Below, one piece after another: positions 54,436-64,000 of a stretch of DNA of 64,000 bases. Positions within the stretch are counted from its first letter, which is position 1; every line of letters begins with the position of its first letter. The position numbers and the translations under genes were made by a program. The notes beneath the pieces were generated by a model, which made no database searches, was not told where the DNA came from, and worked only from the letters and a program-made list of their open reading frames with translations. The DNA lies in assembly GCA_964019165.1 (NCBI GenBank), contig OZ025280.1, positions 12,208,428-12,272,427 on the forward strand, read 5' to 3'. The DNA comes from Mastigias papua. Taxonomy: Eukaryota; Cnidaria; Scyphozoa; Rhizostomeae; Mastigiidae.

Positions 54436-54979
54436 TGTATTTTTATAAAGCAGCCAAGTCAGAGTTCAACCGACTACATCAATAGAAAGAGCAGGTATTC
54501 ACTGAATGTCCAAGCCACCTGTGATTTCAGATATTGCTTTCTAGATGTTGTTTTGTGGCCTGGAAGTGTTCACAGTGCACAAACTTTTACAAATTCAAAC
54601 CTCAATAGTTTGCTTCAAAATGGCTCAATTCCTCCTTCTCCAAAAGTTATTGTTGAAAATCAAGAAAGTGTGCCTGTGTGCCTTCTTGGAGATCCAGCAT
54701 ACCCTTTGTTGCCATATCTGATGAAAGAATATGCGGGGGAGGGGAGGGTGCAGTATGGATGAACAGTTCTTCAGCTATCGGCTAACAGCTGCAAGAGTAA
54801 CAATTGAATATGCATTTGGCCACTTAAAGGGAAGATTTGGACTATTGCGCAGAGAAGTAGATGTATGTCAGAAGGACCTGCCTTTTGTGATTTACAGCTG
54901 TTTTGTCTTGCACACCATTTGTGAAATACAGAAGGATAAGATACCAGATCTATCAGTCCAGGCAGCAGTTCAATATGAC
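54436..54979 (+). pseudogene. Harbinger transposase C, main part, cut by minisatellite and by hAT
   Basis: The reading starts right after the CCA array with [20 protein letters not shown], the part that follows the first catalytic Asp in Harbinger transposases. The first Asp itself is missing. [18 protein letters not shown]2 in [21 protein letters not shown] and E in VTIEYAFGHLKGRFGLLRR follow, with a frame change near 54735. QAAVQYD at 54979 is cut by the hAT element and continues in frame at 60513. Confidence 0.88.
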
Positions 54980-55039
54980 CAGTGGCGGCTCATGCTATTG
55001 GGCATATTGGGCAATGCCCCCCAGAGAAAATGAAACCAC

Positions 55040-55440
55040 ACCCTTAATCTACTTTTCAGCAAAAATTTCATTATCGGTATTGTTCATTGCTTTTACTCCA
55101 ACTATATACCCACTTAAGTGTCCTCTCTGTGCACACCTTTCGCGTAGCACCAATTTTCAGGGGTCATTGTTGCTCACACACGATTGAGACTACTTTCGAT
55201 GATGTAATCTATGGGCTATGGGCAAACCTGAATCTGCCCTTGAAACAGCCTGTCACACGTGCGCATCAACAACCTTCAGTTGTAAAATACTATCTCTGAT
55301 TGGTTGTTTCTGATAATTTGTGGACAAGAAGCGTTTTGCCCTCTCATTTTCAACAACAACCACATTTAATTCCTAGGGCGCTAATGAATAGGTACACCAG
55401 TTTTCTCGAAACGGGCATTTGATTACAGCTGCACTTTCTG
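55040..55440. other. hAT 5' untranslated region
   Basis: No ORF of note lies between the left end of the hAT element and the ATG at 55444. Confidence 0.4.
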
Positions 55441-55443
55441 ACT

Positions 55444-58435
55444 ATGAATACAGTTAGGAATCTTCAACTCCATCCCTTTACTCGCTTGTCTCTTGAGGAA
55501 AAGCTAGAAGTGAAGCGGTTAGGCCCAGATAGACCAGATTTATCATCATCTATAACATCGAAATCAACTCGTTGGTTTACATCAACATGGTACTCAAGGT
55601 ACAATTGGTTGACAGGTTGCCTTGAATCTGGAAAAGTTTACTGTTTCCCTTGCATCTCGTTTGGTGGTGCATTATGGGAAAAGGCATGGATTCAAGTCCG
55701 GGTGAGTGATTGGAAACATTTATCTGACAAGGTGAAGCGCCATGTTAAATTTTGTAGCCATGTTGAAAATTGCTTAAAACTTGCATTTTTTGGTTGAAGC
55801 AATATAGCAGAACAACTAAACCAAGAGCACAATAATGAAGTAAAGAGAAATCACCATGTGCTTTCAAAGATAATAGAATGCATTAAGGTCTGTGGGGCTT
55901 TTCAGCTTCCATTAAGAGGCCACGATGAGACAGAAGACTCTGACAACCCTGGTGTATTCCGTGGATTGGTAAACTGTACTGCAGCCTTGGACTCTGTTTT
56001 AAGCCAGCACCTAGAATCAGCAACTGTATTTAAAGGTACATAACAAACTATTCAAAATGAACTACTAGACATTATGTATGAAACAGCCAAAACTGAGATT
56101 AAAAAAGAAATAAGTAAAGCCAAGTTTGTTGCAGTTATCTCAGATGATACAACAGATGTTTCAAGCTATCAACAAAATGTTGTTGCCTTCAGATATATTG
56201 TTGATGGAAATTTGTGGAGAGATTTTGGTCATTTGGAAAATTGCGCTAAGGTGATGCTGAGACAATATCAACCCAAGTGCTTGGCTGCATAGGTGATGTG
56301 CTCCCAAAAATTGAAGATAAGCACAAACTCATTTCCCAGAGTTATGATGGTGCACCAGTCATGAGTGGTAGTCAGAGAAGTGTTGAGGGCATTGTGAAGG
56401 AGACCTTTCCTAATGCACACTATGTGCACTGCTATGCACACCAACTAAACCTTGTTCTCCATCAAGCTGTATCACAAAGTCCAAGCTTCAGAATATTCTT
56501 TGCCAATCTGACTGGATTCACACACTTTTTCTATCGGTCTACCAAAAGGATTGCATGCCTTGATGAATGTGCTGCTAAGAGGATTCCACGATCAGTGCAG
56601 ACAAGGTGGACCTTTCAAAGCAGACTTGTCTTGAAGCACCATGTTAAATGTAGTAGCCATGTTGAAAATTGCTTAAAACTTGCAGTTTTTGGTTGAAGCA
56701 ATATAGTGGAACAACTAAACCAAGAGCACAATAATGAAATAAAGAAAAATCACCATGTACTGTCAAAGATAATAGAATGCATTAAGTTCTACGGGGCTTT
56801 TCAGCTTCCATTAAGAGGCCACGATGAGACAGAAGACTCTGACAACCCTGGTGTATTCCGTGGATTGGTAAACTTTACTGCAGCCTTGGACTCTGTTTTA
56901 AGCCAGCACCTAGAATCAGCAACTGTATTTAAAGGAACATCAAAAACTAGTCAAAATGAACTGCTAGACATTATGTATGAAACAGCCAAAACTGAGATTA
57001 AAAAAGAAATAAGTAAAGCCAAGTTTGTTGCAGTTATCTCAGATGATACAACAGATGTTTCAAGCTATCAACAAAATGTTGTTGCCTTCAGGTATATTGT
57101 TGATGGACACTTGTGGAGAGATTTTGGTTATTTGGAAAAGTGCGCCAAGGTGATGCTGAGACAATATCAACCCAAGTGCTTGGCTGCATAGGTGATGTGC
57201 TCCCAAAAAGTGAATATAAGCACAAACTCATTTCCCAGAGTTATGATTGTGCACCAGTCATGAGTGGTAGTCAGAGAAGTGTTGAGAGCATTGTGAAGGA
57301 GACCTTTCCTAATGCACACTATGTGCACTGCTATGCACACCAACTAAACCTTGTTCTCCATCAAGCTGTATCACAAAGTCCAAGCATCAGAATATTCTTT
57401 GCCAATCTGACTGGATTCACAGACTTTTTCCATCGGTCTACCAAAAGGAGTGCATGCCTTGATGAATGTGCTGCTAAGAGGATTCCACGATCAGTGCAGA
57501 CAAGATGGACCTTTCAAAGCAGACTTGTCTTACCAGTATTTGAGCACAAAGCTAGTTTGATCGAATGCTTTGAAAAGATAACTCTCATGTGGAAAGGAGA
57601 TGAAGTGTCAGTGCACAAGGCAAGTGGACTTCTTCGGTGGCTCAAGGACAAAGAGTTTTTATTGTTTCTAAAATTTTTCAGCCAACTGATGCCACATGTT
57701 GATATTTTGTATGCACAGCTGCAAAAACGGCAAATATGTCCAACAATAATCAAGGAAAACATAAAAAATTGTATTCAGGCCATCAATAATGTTAGGAACA
57801 AGATTCCTGACATTCTCACAAACTACCAGTCAGCTCCTTCTGCAAAACGGCCGTGCCTAAGAATATCTGATGAGGTAGATTTGATGACTTTGAGGATTTT
57901 CAGTGACGTTTATGACATTATCTCGCACTGCTGCAAGAGGTTTGCATTCACTGACCATCTTGGTGCAGCTACCCTTTTTGAAAGCCACTTGTTTGCCAAG
58001 TATAATCAGTGCTTCCCAACTGAAGTTGTGAGAAATGCAGTAAAATCATTTCCTTTACTTGATGGAATAAAGCTGCAATCAGAATTGAAAGTTATATATA
58101 GCCGACAAGAGTTTCGCAGCTGTTGTGGATCAATAGCATTGCTTCAGTTGATAATGGAGAGCATTTTTGCAGGTACTTTCTCAGAAACTGTGGAACTTTT
58201 GAAGGTATTGAACACTATTCCAATGACTTCATGTGAAGCAGAGAGGTGCTTCTCAACCCTTAAAAGAATCAAGACATGTCTAAGAAACACCATGGCAGAG
58301 GAAAGGCTCAATGCACTGGCAATGCTATCAAGTGAAAAGAACCTCATAAGAGATTCTGCTCATTTCAACAGGAATGTGATTGATTCCTGTGCTAATCTTA
58401 AGAATAGGAGAGGTAAATTTCTCTTCAAGAAGTAG
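55444..58435 (+). pseudogene. hAT transposase (ZMYM/TTF-zinc-finger type) with internal tandem duplication
   Basis: The N-terminus holds a TTF-type zinc finger (WFTSTWYSRYNWL, KVYCFPCISFGG). The RNase-H core has D1 in FVAVISDDTTDVSS and D2 in ISQSYDGAPVMSG (copy A; copy B has SYDCAPV), then a helical insertion domain. The hAT dimerisation region carries the Glu-containing TSCEAERCFSTLKRIKTCLR near 58240. It stops at 58433-58435. An 899-bp block is duplicated in tandem (55734-56632 and 56633-57531), which breaks the frame. Shared stops in both copies (after AFFG/AVFG and after KCLAA) show the gene was already damaged before duplication. Confidence 0.92.
55734..57531 (+). repeat. 899-bp tandem duplication inside the hAT transposase
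   Basis: Copy A is 55734-56632 and copy B 56633-57531, both starting GAAGC(G/A)CCATGTTAAAT and ending GCAGACTTGTCTT. They differ at scattered bases only. The length is not a multiple of three. Confidence 0.95.
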
Positions 58436-58438
58436 TAT

Positions 58439-59490
58439 TCATTAGTGTGACTCTTAAGCCTTGCTATGAACCTAGATAGCTTTCTGCTTTCATTTTTAAT
58501 GGCATCACTTGACATTTAATGGCCATTGATTGCCTCCTTGATACATCTAGTAACAGATTTTACACAATTCAATGTGCGAAACAGCATTAGAAAAAATTGC
58601 CTAGTATGCTAAATAACTGTAATGTGAATTGTGAAGTGACAGCTGTACATCAGCAAACCTTTGAGGGGAGTTACTCCTCTCACAAAACCTTTCTCCAAAA
58701 ATGCTGATACTCTTTCAGTGTCTCCATCTTTCCTGTTTGCTTAGATAGTATAGTGCCATTTGTTGATAAATAGTTTGCAATTACAAAGTGGTTGGTTGTT
58801 GTGATGCTATTGTTTGCTACATCTTTAAACTAGCATCACATGATTTTATTACGCAAATTTTGTTTATTACATCATTTGCAGTGTACAGAAGCAACCTGCA
58901 TAAAAGAACATAGATTTTTCTTGGGCAGCCTGGATAGGCTCTTAAGTAATGGGTTGGTATTATCATGTCCAGCCTGTAAGGTTCTTATCAAGGTTCCTAT
59001 TATATCAGTCTTAGATAGTGGTCATTGCAAATTATGATTGAGAGCCACTGTTCTATAGAGTACATGTCTTGAACACATTAATACTGTTTCCAACACAAGA
59101 AGTTGTGACACTTCTTAAGAATGTCTTTTGGTTAGACTTCTTGCTTAATAATCTTGCAATATGTTGTGCAAACTGAAAATTCTTAAAAAGTTTTAAGGAT
59201 TCTTGTAGCATTTGAATACCAACTGTGTGTGGCACTGTTTTTGTAGAAAATTGGTCAGTATGCAAGCAGCCTATATATACTTTAACTCTTGACTTTTTAA
59301 TGTACACAATATGAAACCTATTATACAAGAACCAATACCAATTTCACCCTCTGGGGTTCTTAAGTGGGGACTCACAGGGCATAATTAAGCCTCAAGGTTT
59401 CTATAAAAGCAGATTCTTTTATGCAAGTTTCTGCAGTATTATAGTGCTCAGGACTATTTATCTGGAAGGCTATTGAGAGGTTGTAGTTAT
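58439..59490. other. hAT 3' non-coding region
   Basis: No recognisable gene. The ORF at 58840-59037 has no family signature. Confidence 0.4.
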
Positions 59491-59494
59491 TCTG

Positions 59495-59820
59495 CAGCAT
59501 GCCACAAGAAGATGCAGAACCTATATCCATCAAGTTGGTCAGCTATTTGGATAATATTGTTAATTTATGTTTGAAATCTTTGAGAGGAAATACATGTGAT
59601 ATTGAAGTTTGTAAGTATTATCACATTTTTCTCAGGGTTGAATTCACTAAATATCTTGGTTCAACCAACTTTTGTGAGTGATCCTTGTCCAGTTTTAAGG
59701 GGTGCATCCCAACCATAGTTGTAGAAAATGCTGTGAAATACTTTCCTGTCCATGATGCTGGCTTGCCACATTCAAATCCTTCTATGACATATAGCAGTTC
59801 CATTACCCCCAACTTGTAAA
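59495..59820 (+). pseudogene. Diverged relic of a second hAT transposase fragment
   Basis: The reading FTKYLGSTNF, then CIPTIVVENAVKYFPVHDAG, lines up with FTDHLGAATLF and CFPTEVVRNAVKSFPLLDG of the main transposase (about 57950-58065). It is much more decayed. It lies in the 3' part of the same hAT element. Confidence 0.6.
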
Positions 59821-60512
59821 AGCCAGCCTATCTTGTAGTTTCTCTCAGACTGGGCTGTTGTTAAGGGTCAGTATCACAAGTCCTTTAAAATCCTTTAAGC
59901 AAGCAGAAATTTTTTAGTCCTTTGAGGGCAAAAGGTGAAAGTGGAAAATCTTATGTCAGAAAACATACACAATGTTTCTACCACACTTGCCCTACAATAG
60001 ACTTCAACCAAGAGTAATTGATATTTTTGCTAACGCAGAAATAGCAGAGCTAATTCCCTCATTTACTGGACCAAAGACCTCTAAAAGTGAAAGAAAAGTG
60101 AAACATTCGTAAAAAAAGCTTTGATACTTCTTATATCTGCTTATATTGTCAGTATTCTCTTTAAATTATTGTCATGAAAGATGCACAGGTCTTGACTTTT
60201 TTTATTTATTGCAACCTTCAGAATGACTGCTTTCCATTTCAAAAGCAGTTTCGCAAGTAGTATCTTGCCACACTTAGTTCTTCTCTAACCACTAGATATT
60301 AAACTGCTACTATTGGCATGTTATCCTTTGATCCAGTTTAAATAATGAGGAGGCAGGGTGATTGGAACATACCTCCTTCTCCTACAATTTTTGTCAAATG
60401 TAGGTAGGATGAAATCATGGCAGCATTTAGGGCGTGGCTCAAAAAATCTTTGGGCTACGCCCAAATGTTGGGCATTTGCCTCACCAAGAGACAATGTCAC
60501 CAGCCTCCACTG

Positions 60513-60624
60513 AATATGACAAAGGTGTCCAGCCACCATTGGAAAAGCCCAAAATATCAGCAACAGGAACACAAGCAAAGACAATAACAGATGTGTTTAA
60601 ATTTAAGTTGTATTTTAGAGAGTA
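60513..60624 (+). pseudogene. Harbinger transposase C, C-terminal end
   Basis: After the second AATATGAC copy the frame continues (KGVQPPLEKPKISATGTQ, ending DVFKFKLYFRE and TAG). This matches the short C-terminal tail of Harbinger transposases, which often ends in an R/K-x-x-L-x-x-YF motif. Confidence 0.85.
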
Positions 60625-61340
60625 GTTCTCTGATCAAATAATACTATACAAACTTTCTGCTTTCAAGTTCTATACCTGGATAAGTCTTGCTATTTTGTCA
60701 CACTCAGCCTTTACAGTTTCTTCAGTGTTTCTTGGCATTGAAATATGCAGGCAACAGCTCACATGAGCAAAGCAGCTTTTCAACTTTACTTGTGCTGTTC
60801 ATGCTACTTGTGCTTCCTTACTCGTTCTTAATTTTTGTCAAATAAGAGCCTCATGTTTCTTATATTCTTGTTTCTTATGAAAAATTGTATCTATGTTTAT
60901 TCTGTTATATGTCAAGTCCTCTAAGAATGTAATCCAAAACAGCAGGACCACATTGCCTTCACTATAGTTTCAAGAAGACACTTCAGTAATGAATAGCTCT
61001 TCTGACTTCACCTTGATTGGACTCAAACTTAGATGCAAGACTGGGAAAGGGTTGCATGATGTGTACTAAATTTTTGAGAATTTTTGGATCATCTCAACAT
61101 TCTACTCAGTCAGCTTTATACATCTGCTCCTCAAAATTCATGGGACATAGTTTGTTCCCTTTCTGTATTGCAAAATAACCTATTATTAATCAAATCACAC
61201 AGTATATTGAAAGAAAACAGATGTATTGTAATCTAACCTCAGCTATATATCTAAATCATATTTTTCAGCTATGTCATTGATACTTTCTATTGCAAGTTTT
61301 GTCATTGTTCCTGTTCTAAAATGTTTCATCGTCATATATG
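60625..61340. other. Intergenic stretch between the convergent Harbinger-C genes
   Basis: No gene seen. It separates the transposase (plus) from the Myb-like gene (minus). Confidence 0.4.
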
Positions 61341-61344
61341 AAAT

Positions 61345-62304
61345 TTATACAACATCTTTCTCCATGTCTTTGGCGTTTCTGTTATGCCAGACTTCATTAT
61401 GAGCTCTATTCTGATTCTGCTGGAGAAAACACTGCATCATAGCAAAACCTTGGGACATAATGGCGGATAGGTTAGCTGAAAACTGCTGCATTGTCTCATT
61501 GAATTGCATCTCTGGTTGTTCTAAATGAGCCAGTAGTTTTCTTTTCAGTTCTAAATCTTCCTTGTTTGTTTGGGCAACTCCCTTAATTTGTTGGAGAATC
61601 TGCCCTTGGAATGGCAATTGCTTGACCATTTTTGAATTTTTTCTTTCACTTAGAAATGTAGACTTAGACTCTAGTGTCTGTTTCACTTTTTTCAGACGTA
61701 TATCAGATTCATCAGCACATAGTGTTGCTGGGCATTGTCTTTAGATTTTTCCCTCTCTTACATCAGATTCCATAGTCTCATCACAGTTTAAACCAACTGA
61801 AGAGGATGTATCACTCTCGATAGAGAAGGAGTTTTCATTTTCTTCATATGTACTGTCCTGTGCAACATGTGAAGGGCTACTGATAGCATTCACTGAATGT
61901 GTTTCAATGCCATTTGAGATTCGCTCTGCAGCAGGGCAGCCCACCCAAACGTCATAACAATCGTCATATAGGCTAAAGACCACCTTCCCTCCTCCACTCC
62001 TTCGTCCAGAGTCTACAGCTTTTCGAAAGTTGTTTTTAAGTGTTTTTTTAGACAGCTTTTCTTTTGTGAAATCTTTTCTGGTTTCAAACCTCGGAAAATC
62101 TTGATTTCTCCCTTCCTCACTAGCATAACTGACAATAAAGAGTTCGACAAGGTCTGAGTACGTCATTCTGATGGAGTCCCAATCTTGTCTGTTGCTCATT
62201 TTCTGTGCCTTGTAGTCGATAATGACCTTCATTAACAGGGCATTTTCACCATCCCTCCAGGTGAATGACTTACTCACTGATTTCGCCATACTATTCTTTC
62301 CCAT
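61345..62304 (-). pseudogene. Myb/SANT-like DNA-binding protein of Harbinger-C, one in-frame stop
   Basis: It starts at 62304 (MGKNSMAKSVSKSFTWRDGE). The N-terminal Myb-like domain has FTWRDGENALLMKVIIDYK, QDWDSIRMTYSDLVELFI, and a conserved-looking KAVDSGRRSGGGKVVFSLYD followed by DVWVGCPAAERISNGIE. A Ser/acid-rich linker and a C-terminal coiled coil follow (KEDLELKRKLLAHLEQPEM, FSANLSAIMSQGFAMMQCFL). A single TAA at 61741-61743 interrupts an otherwise continuous frame to 61345. This is the partner protein expected for a Harbinger transposase, and it lies convergent to transposase C. Confidence 0.75.
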
Positions 62305-62409
62305 ACCACTTCAATACCTCTCTCTGGTTATCGCTTCTTGGAGGAAATTGGCGCCACCTACTTGAGTTGCTGTTGCTGTGCACAACAAAAATGCGCATGC
62401 GTATGTAAG

Positions 62410-62520
62410 CAGACAAAAAGTGGATCAGATCCAAAAGTGTCATGTAAATGCAAGGCCTATCTGTACCAGAACTGGATCTGCTAGATCTGATCTAGTTCAG
62501 ATCTGATCCACTTTTGCTCA
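62410..62520. repeat. Inverted repeats with GATCAGATC motifs, candidate right end of Harbinger-C
   Basis: AAAAAGTGGATCAGATC (about 62414) is matched in inverse by GATCTGATCCACTTTTGCTCATG (about 62499). Further GATCTGATC/CAGATC repeats lie between. It lies upstream of the Myb-like gene, where its binding sites would be expected. No matching left end was found, as the left side runs into the minisatellite. Confidence 0.5.
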
Positions 62521-62529
62521 TGAAAAAAC

Positions 62530-64000
62530 GTAGCTTTAGACAGTATAGAACTTGTTACAGAATCATGCTAATTACTTGAGGACTGTTTAAGATTTATACT
62601 GACCTATTCAAAGCTCATATCGCTGAACTTTACCACTATGGGACTACATACATTGGTGTCACTACCACTGGACTTCCAAATGCATTTACCATTACATAAA
62701 CCGTTGCGATAATGACAAGGTCTCGTGAACTTTATCACTACAGTGGGATTATCGACATTTTGGACTCTAACTATTCTGAAGACTTTGAAAGATGATAGCA
62801 TGCATCTGTCTGCTCTGGTAATTCTTCAATGAATCTGGCATTGAAATAGTACTATGAAAATGGGATGTATTGCAGTGATGATAAATTTGAAGAAGATGAC
62901 TGTGCAGATGAAGCATCTCACAAACAGACAACATAAAGATACCTATTACATATGAGATTCGAGAGTGGATATTGGACTACTTGGACTTACAAGGTATTTT
63001 ACAGTATATTCATATAAAGCTGAAGAAGTCTCAAAATGGGTGATTTTAGACTAGTAGACTTTATGACGTATATTTTCAGAGTATATTCTCAAGTGGGAAC
63101 TTTTAGACTAGCAGACTGACGACATATATTTCCAAGTATTCTCTTTGTAGGGTAATTGTAGTCTACTAGATCGAGATTTAGGTGGTAAGTGAGCATGCTC
63201 TTGCATAGAGATCTTAGTACTCAACAAGGGTTATCACTATAGGTTTGTAGGATAAACGAGAGCGATTGTGGAAGGTGATCATCCAACTTGCATCATGCGT
63301 TGGTCATACCACTGTCTCTTCTCCGCAATTGTCTCTCTAGGTAAATAGGGTTCACGTCCATCCTCATCTCTACATATCCAGCAAGGACTATAGATTCAGC
63401 AGTACCCTCTCCCATAAGTAACCATTGTATATATGGATTGAACATATATCAGGCCCTTTATTTCCATAAGGTACTGTCAGTGTTCATATTTTTGCTAGAT
63501 AGCCATCAAAGATAGGTCATAGCAGGACATTCATGTTCAACAGCAGCTCCTTTTTTGTGATAAGTTGGAAAAGCCTGTCATAACAAACCGACTTTTGATA
63601 GGTAGTAGTGTTCACTATTTGTCCAAGTTTTCCAGCAAGAGCTTGCGTATGTCCAGCATTACCTTATCTTCTAATTGTCCATAATTCTCCACAGTAATGT
63701 TATCGTCTTTGATAGGAGGTGTGAGAGTAGTAGTAGCAGTGTATTTGTGTTAGTCCTAGTTTGGTTTTATCTTGATCATGATTGAACATTAGAACAGTTA
63801 TGCAATCTCTTTTGTCATGTGTCAGGTGTGGGTTGCAGTCCAGAGCACATTAGTTCATAAGATCGTTGACTGTTCTGTTGCTACTTTGTCTTTTCTTTAT
63901 GGAAGTTGTAGGACATAAGACCGTTCACTTTAGTTCATAAGGTAGCCTGATTTGTCATTTGGTAGTTATTGTCTTTTTTCTTGAGGCGAGTTGTAGGAGT
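62530..64000. other. Unassigned end of window with a short tandem repeat
   Basis: Two copies of a ~60-bp unit with TTTTAGACTAG(T/C)AGACT (about 63045 and 63103) lie in tandem. TTAGTTCATAAG recurs at about 63849 and 63930. No gene is recognised. Confidence 0.45.

Larger units (their letters stand above)
54980..60512 (+). mobile_element. hAT transposon, 5533 bp, TSD AATATGAC
   Basis: The ends are CAGTGGCGGCTCATG and (reversed) CAGTGGAGGCTGGTG, flanked by the 8-bp duplication AATATGAC at 54972-54979 and 60513-60520. Removing it rejoins Harbinger transposase C in frame. It encodes a plus-strand hAT transposase. Confidence 0.95.

Overview
The window is eukaryotic and reads as a metazoan, most likely a marine invertebrate such as a sponge, cnidarian or similar. 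It is about 60% AT, has spliceosomal introns, has no bacterial gene architecture, and carries a TE spectrum typical of those genomes: PIF/Harbinger, hAT, P/THAP9-like, Helitron, BEL/Pao, Gypsy, Copia, a tyrosine-recombinase element, a Polinton-type protease and a large DDE/D element that may be Sola-like. I could not fix the species, and I found no convincing host gene, tRNA or rRNA. Almost all recognisable coding sequence belongs to mobile elements in different stages of decay.

Layout. 0-0.7 kb: 3' end of a tyrosine recombinase. 0.9-1.1 kb: a foldback MITE. 1.1-3.7 kb: a broken P-element/THAP9-like transposase (minus). 4.2-5.2 kb: 3' remnant of a Copia element. 5.2-10.9 kb: PIF/Harbinger material, with a MADF-like gene (plus) whose intron holds a 1.57-kb DNA transposon, converging on two head-to-tail transposase copies (minus) that are fused. 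11.1-16.7 kb: a BEL/Pao element (minus). 16.8-30.0 kb: a Helitron (plus) split by an 8.96-kb element with ~590-bp inverted repeats and a TTAT duplication, itself split by a very young 4.75-kb Copia element (minus, TSD TTTAC). 31.3-40.5 kb: a second BEL/Pao element (plus) split by a Gypsy element (minus, 31659-38091), itself split in its integrase by a 1.27-kb hAT-like element (TSD CTTGG). 40.5-45.7 kb: one copy of a ~1-kb dispersed repeat, then decayed sequence with a Polinton/adenovirus-like protease. 45.7-54.4 kb: a CCA-rich minisatellite split by a short-LTR Gypsy element (46180-54159) that appears to be self-primed. Its pol contains an inverted tract of the same minisatellite and a 3.0-kb insertion with Helitron-like ends. 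54.4-62.5 kb: a third Harbinger element (transposase plus, Myb-like protein minus) split by a 5.5-kb hAT element (TSD AATATGAC) whose transposase carries an 899-bp internal tandem duplication. 62.5-64 kb: unassigned sequence.

The main result is a set of nested insertions whose joints can be read exactly, because the interrupted reading frame continues across each target-site duplication. This gives relative ages: Helitron, then Sola-like, then Copia; BEL-2, then Gypsy-1, then hAT-like; Gypsy-2, then the Helitron-like insertion; Harbinger-C, then hAT, then the internal duplication.
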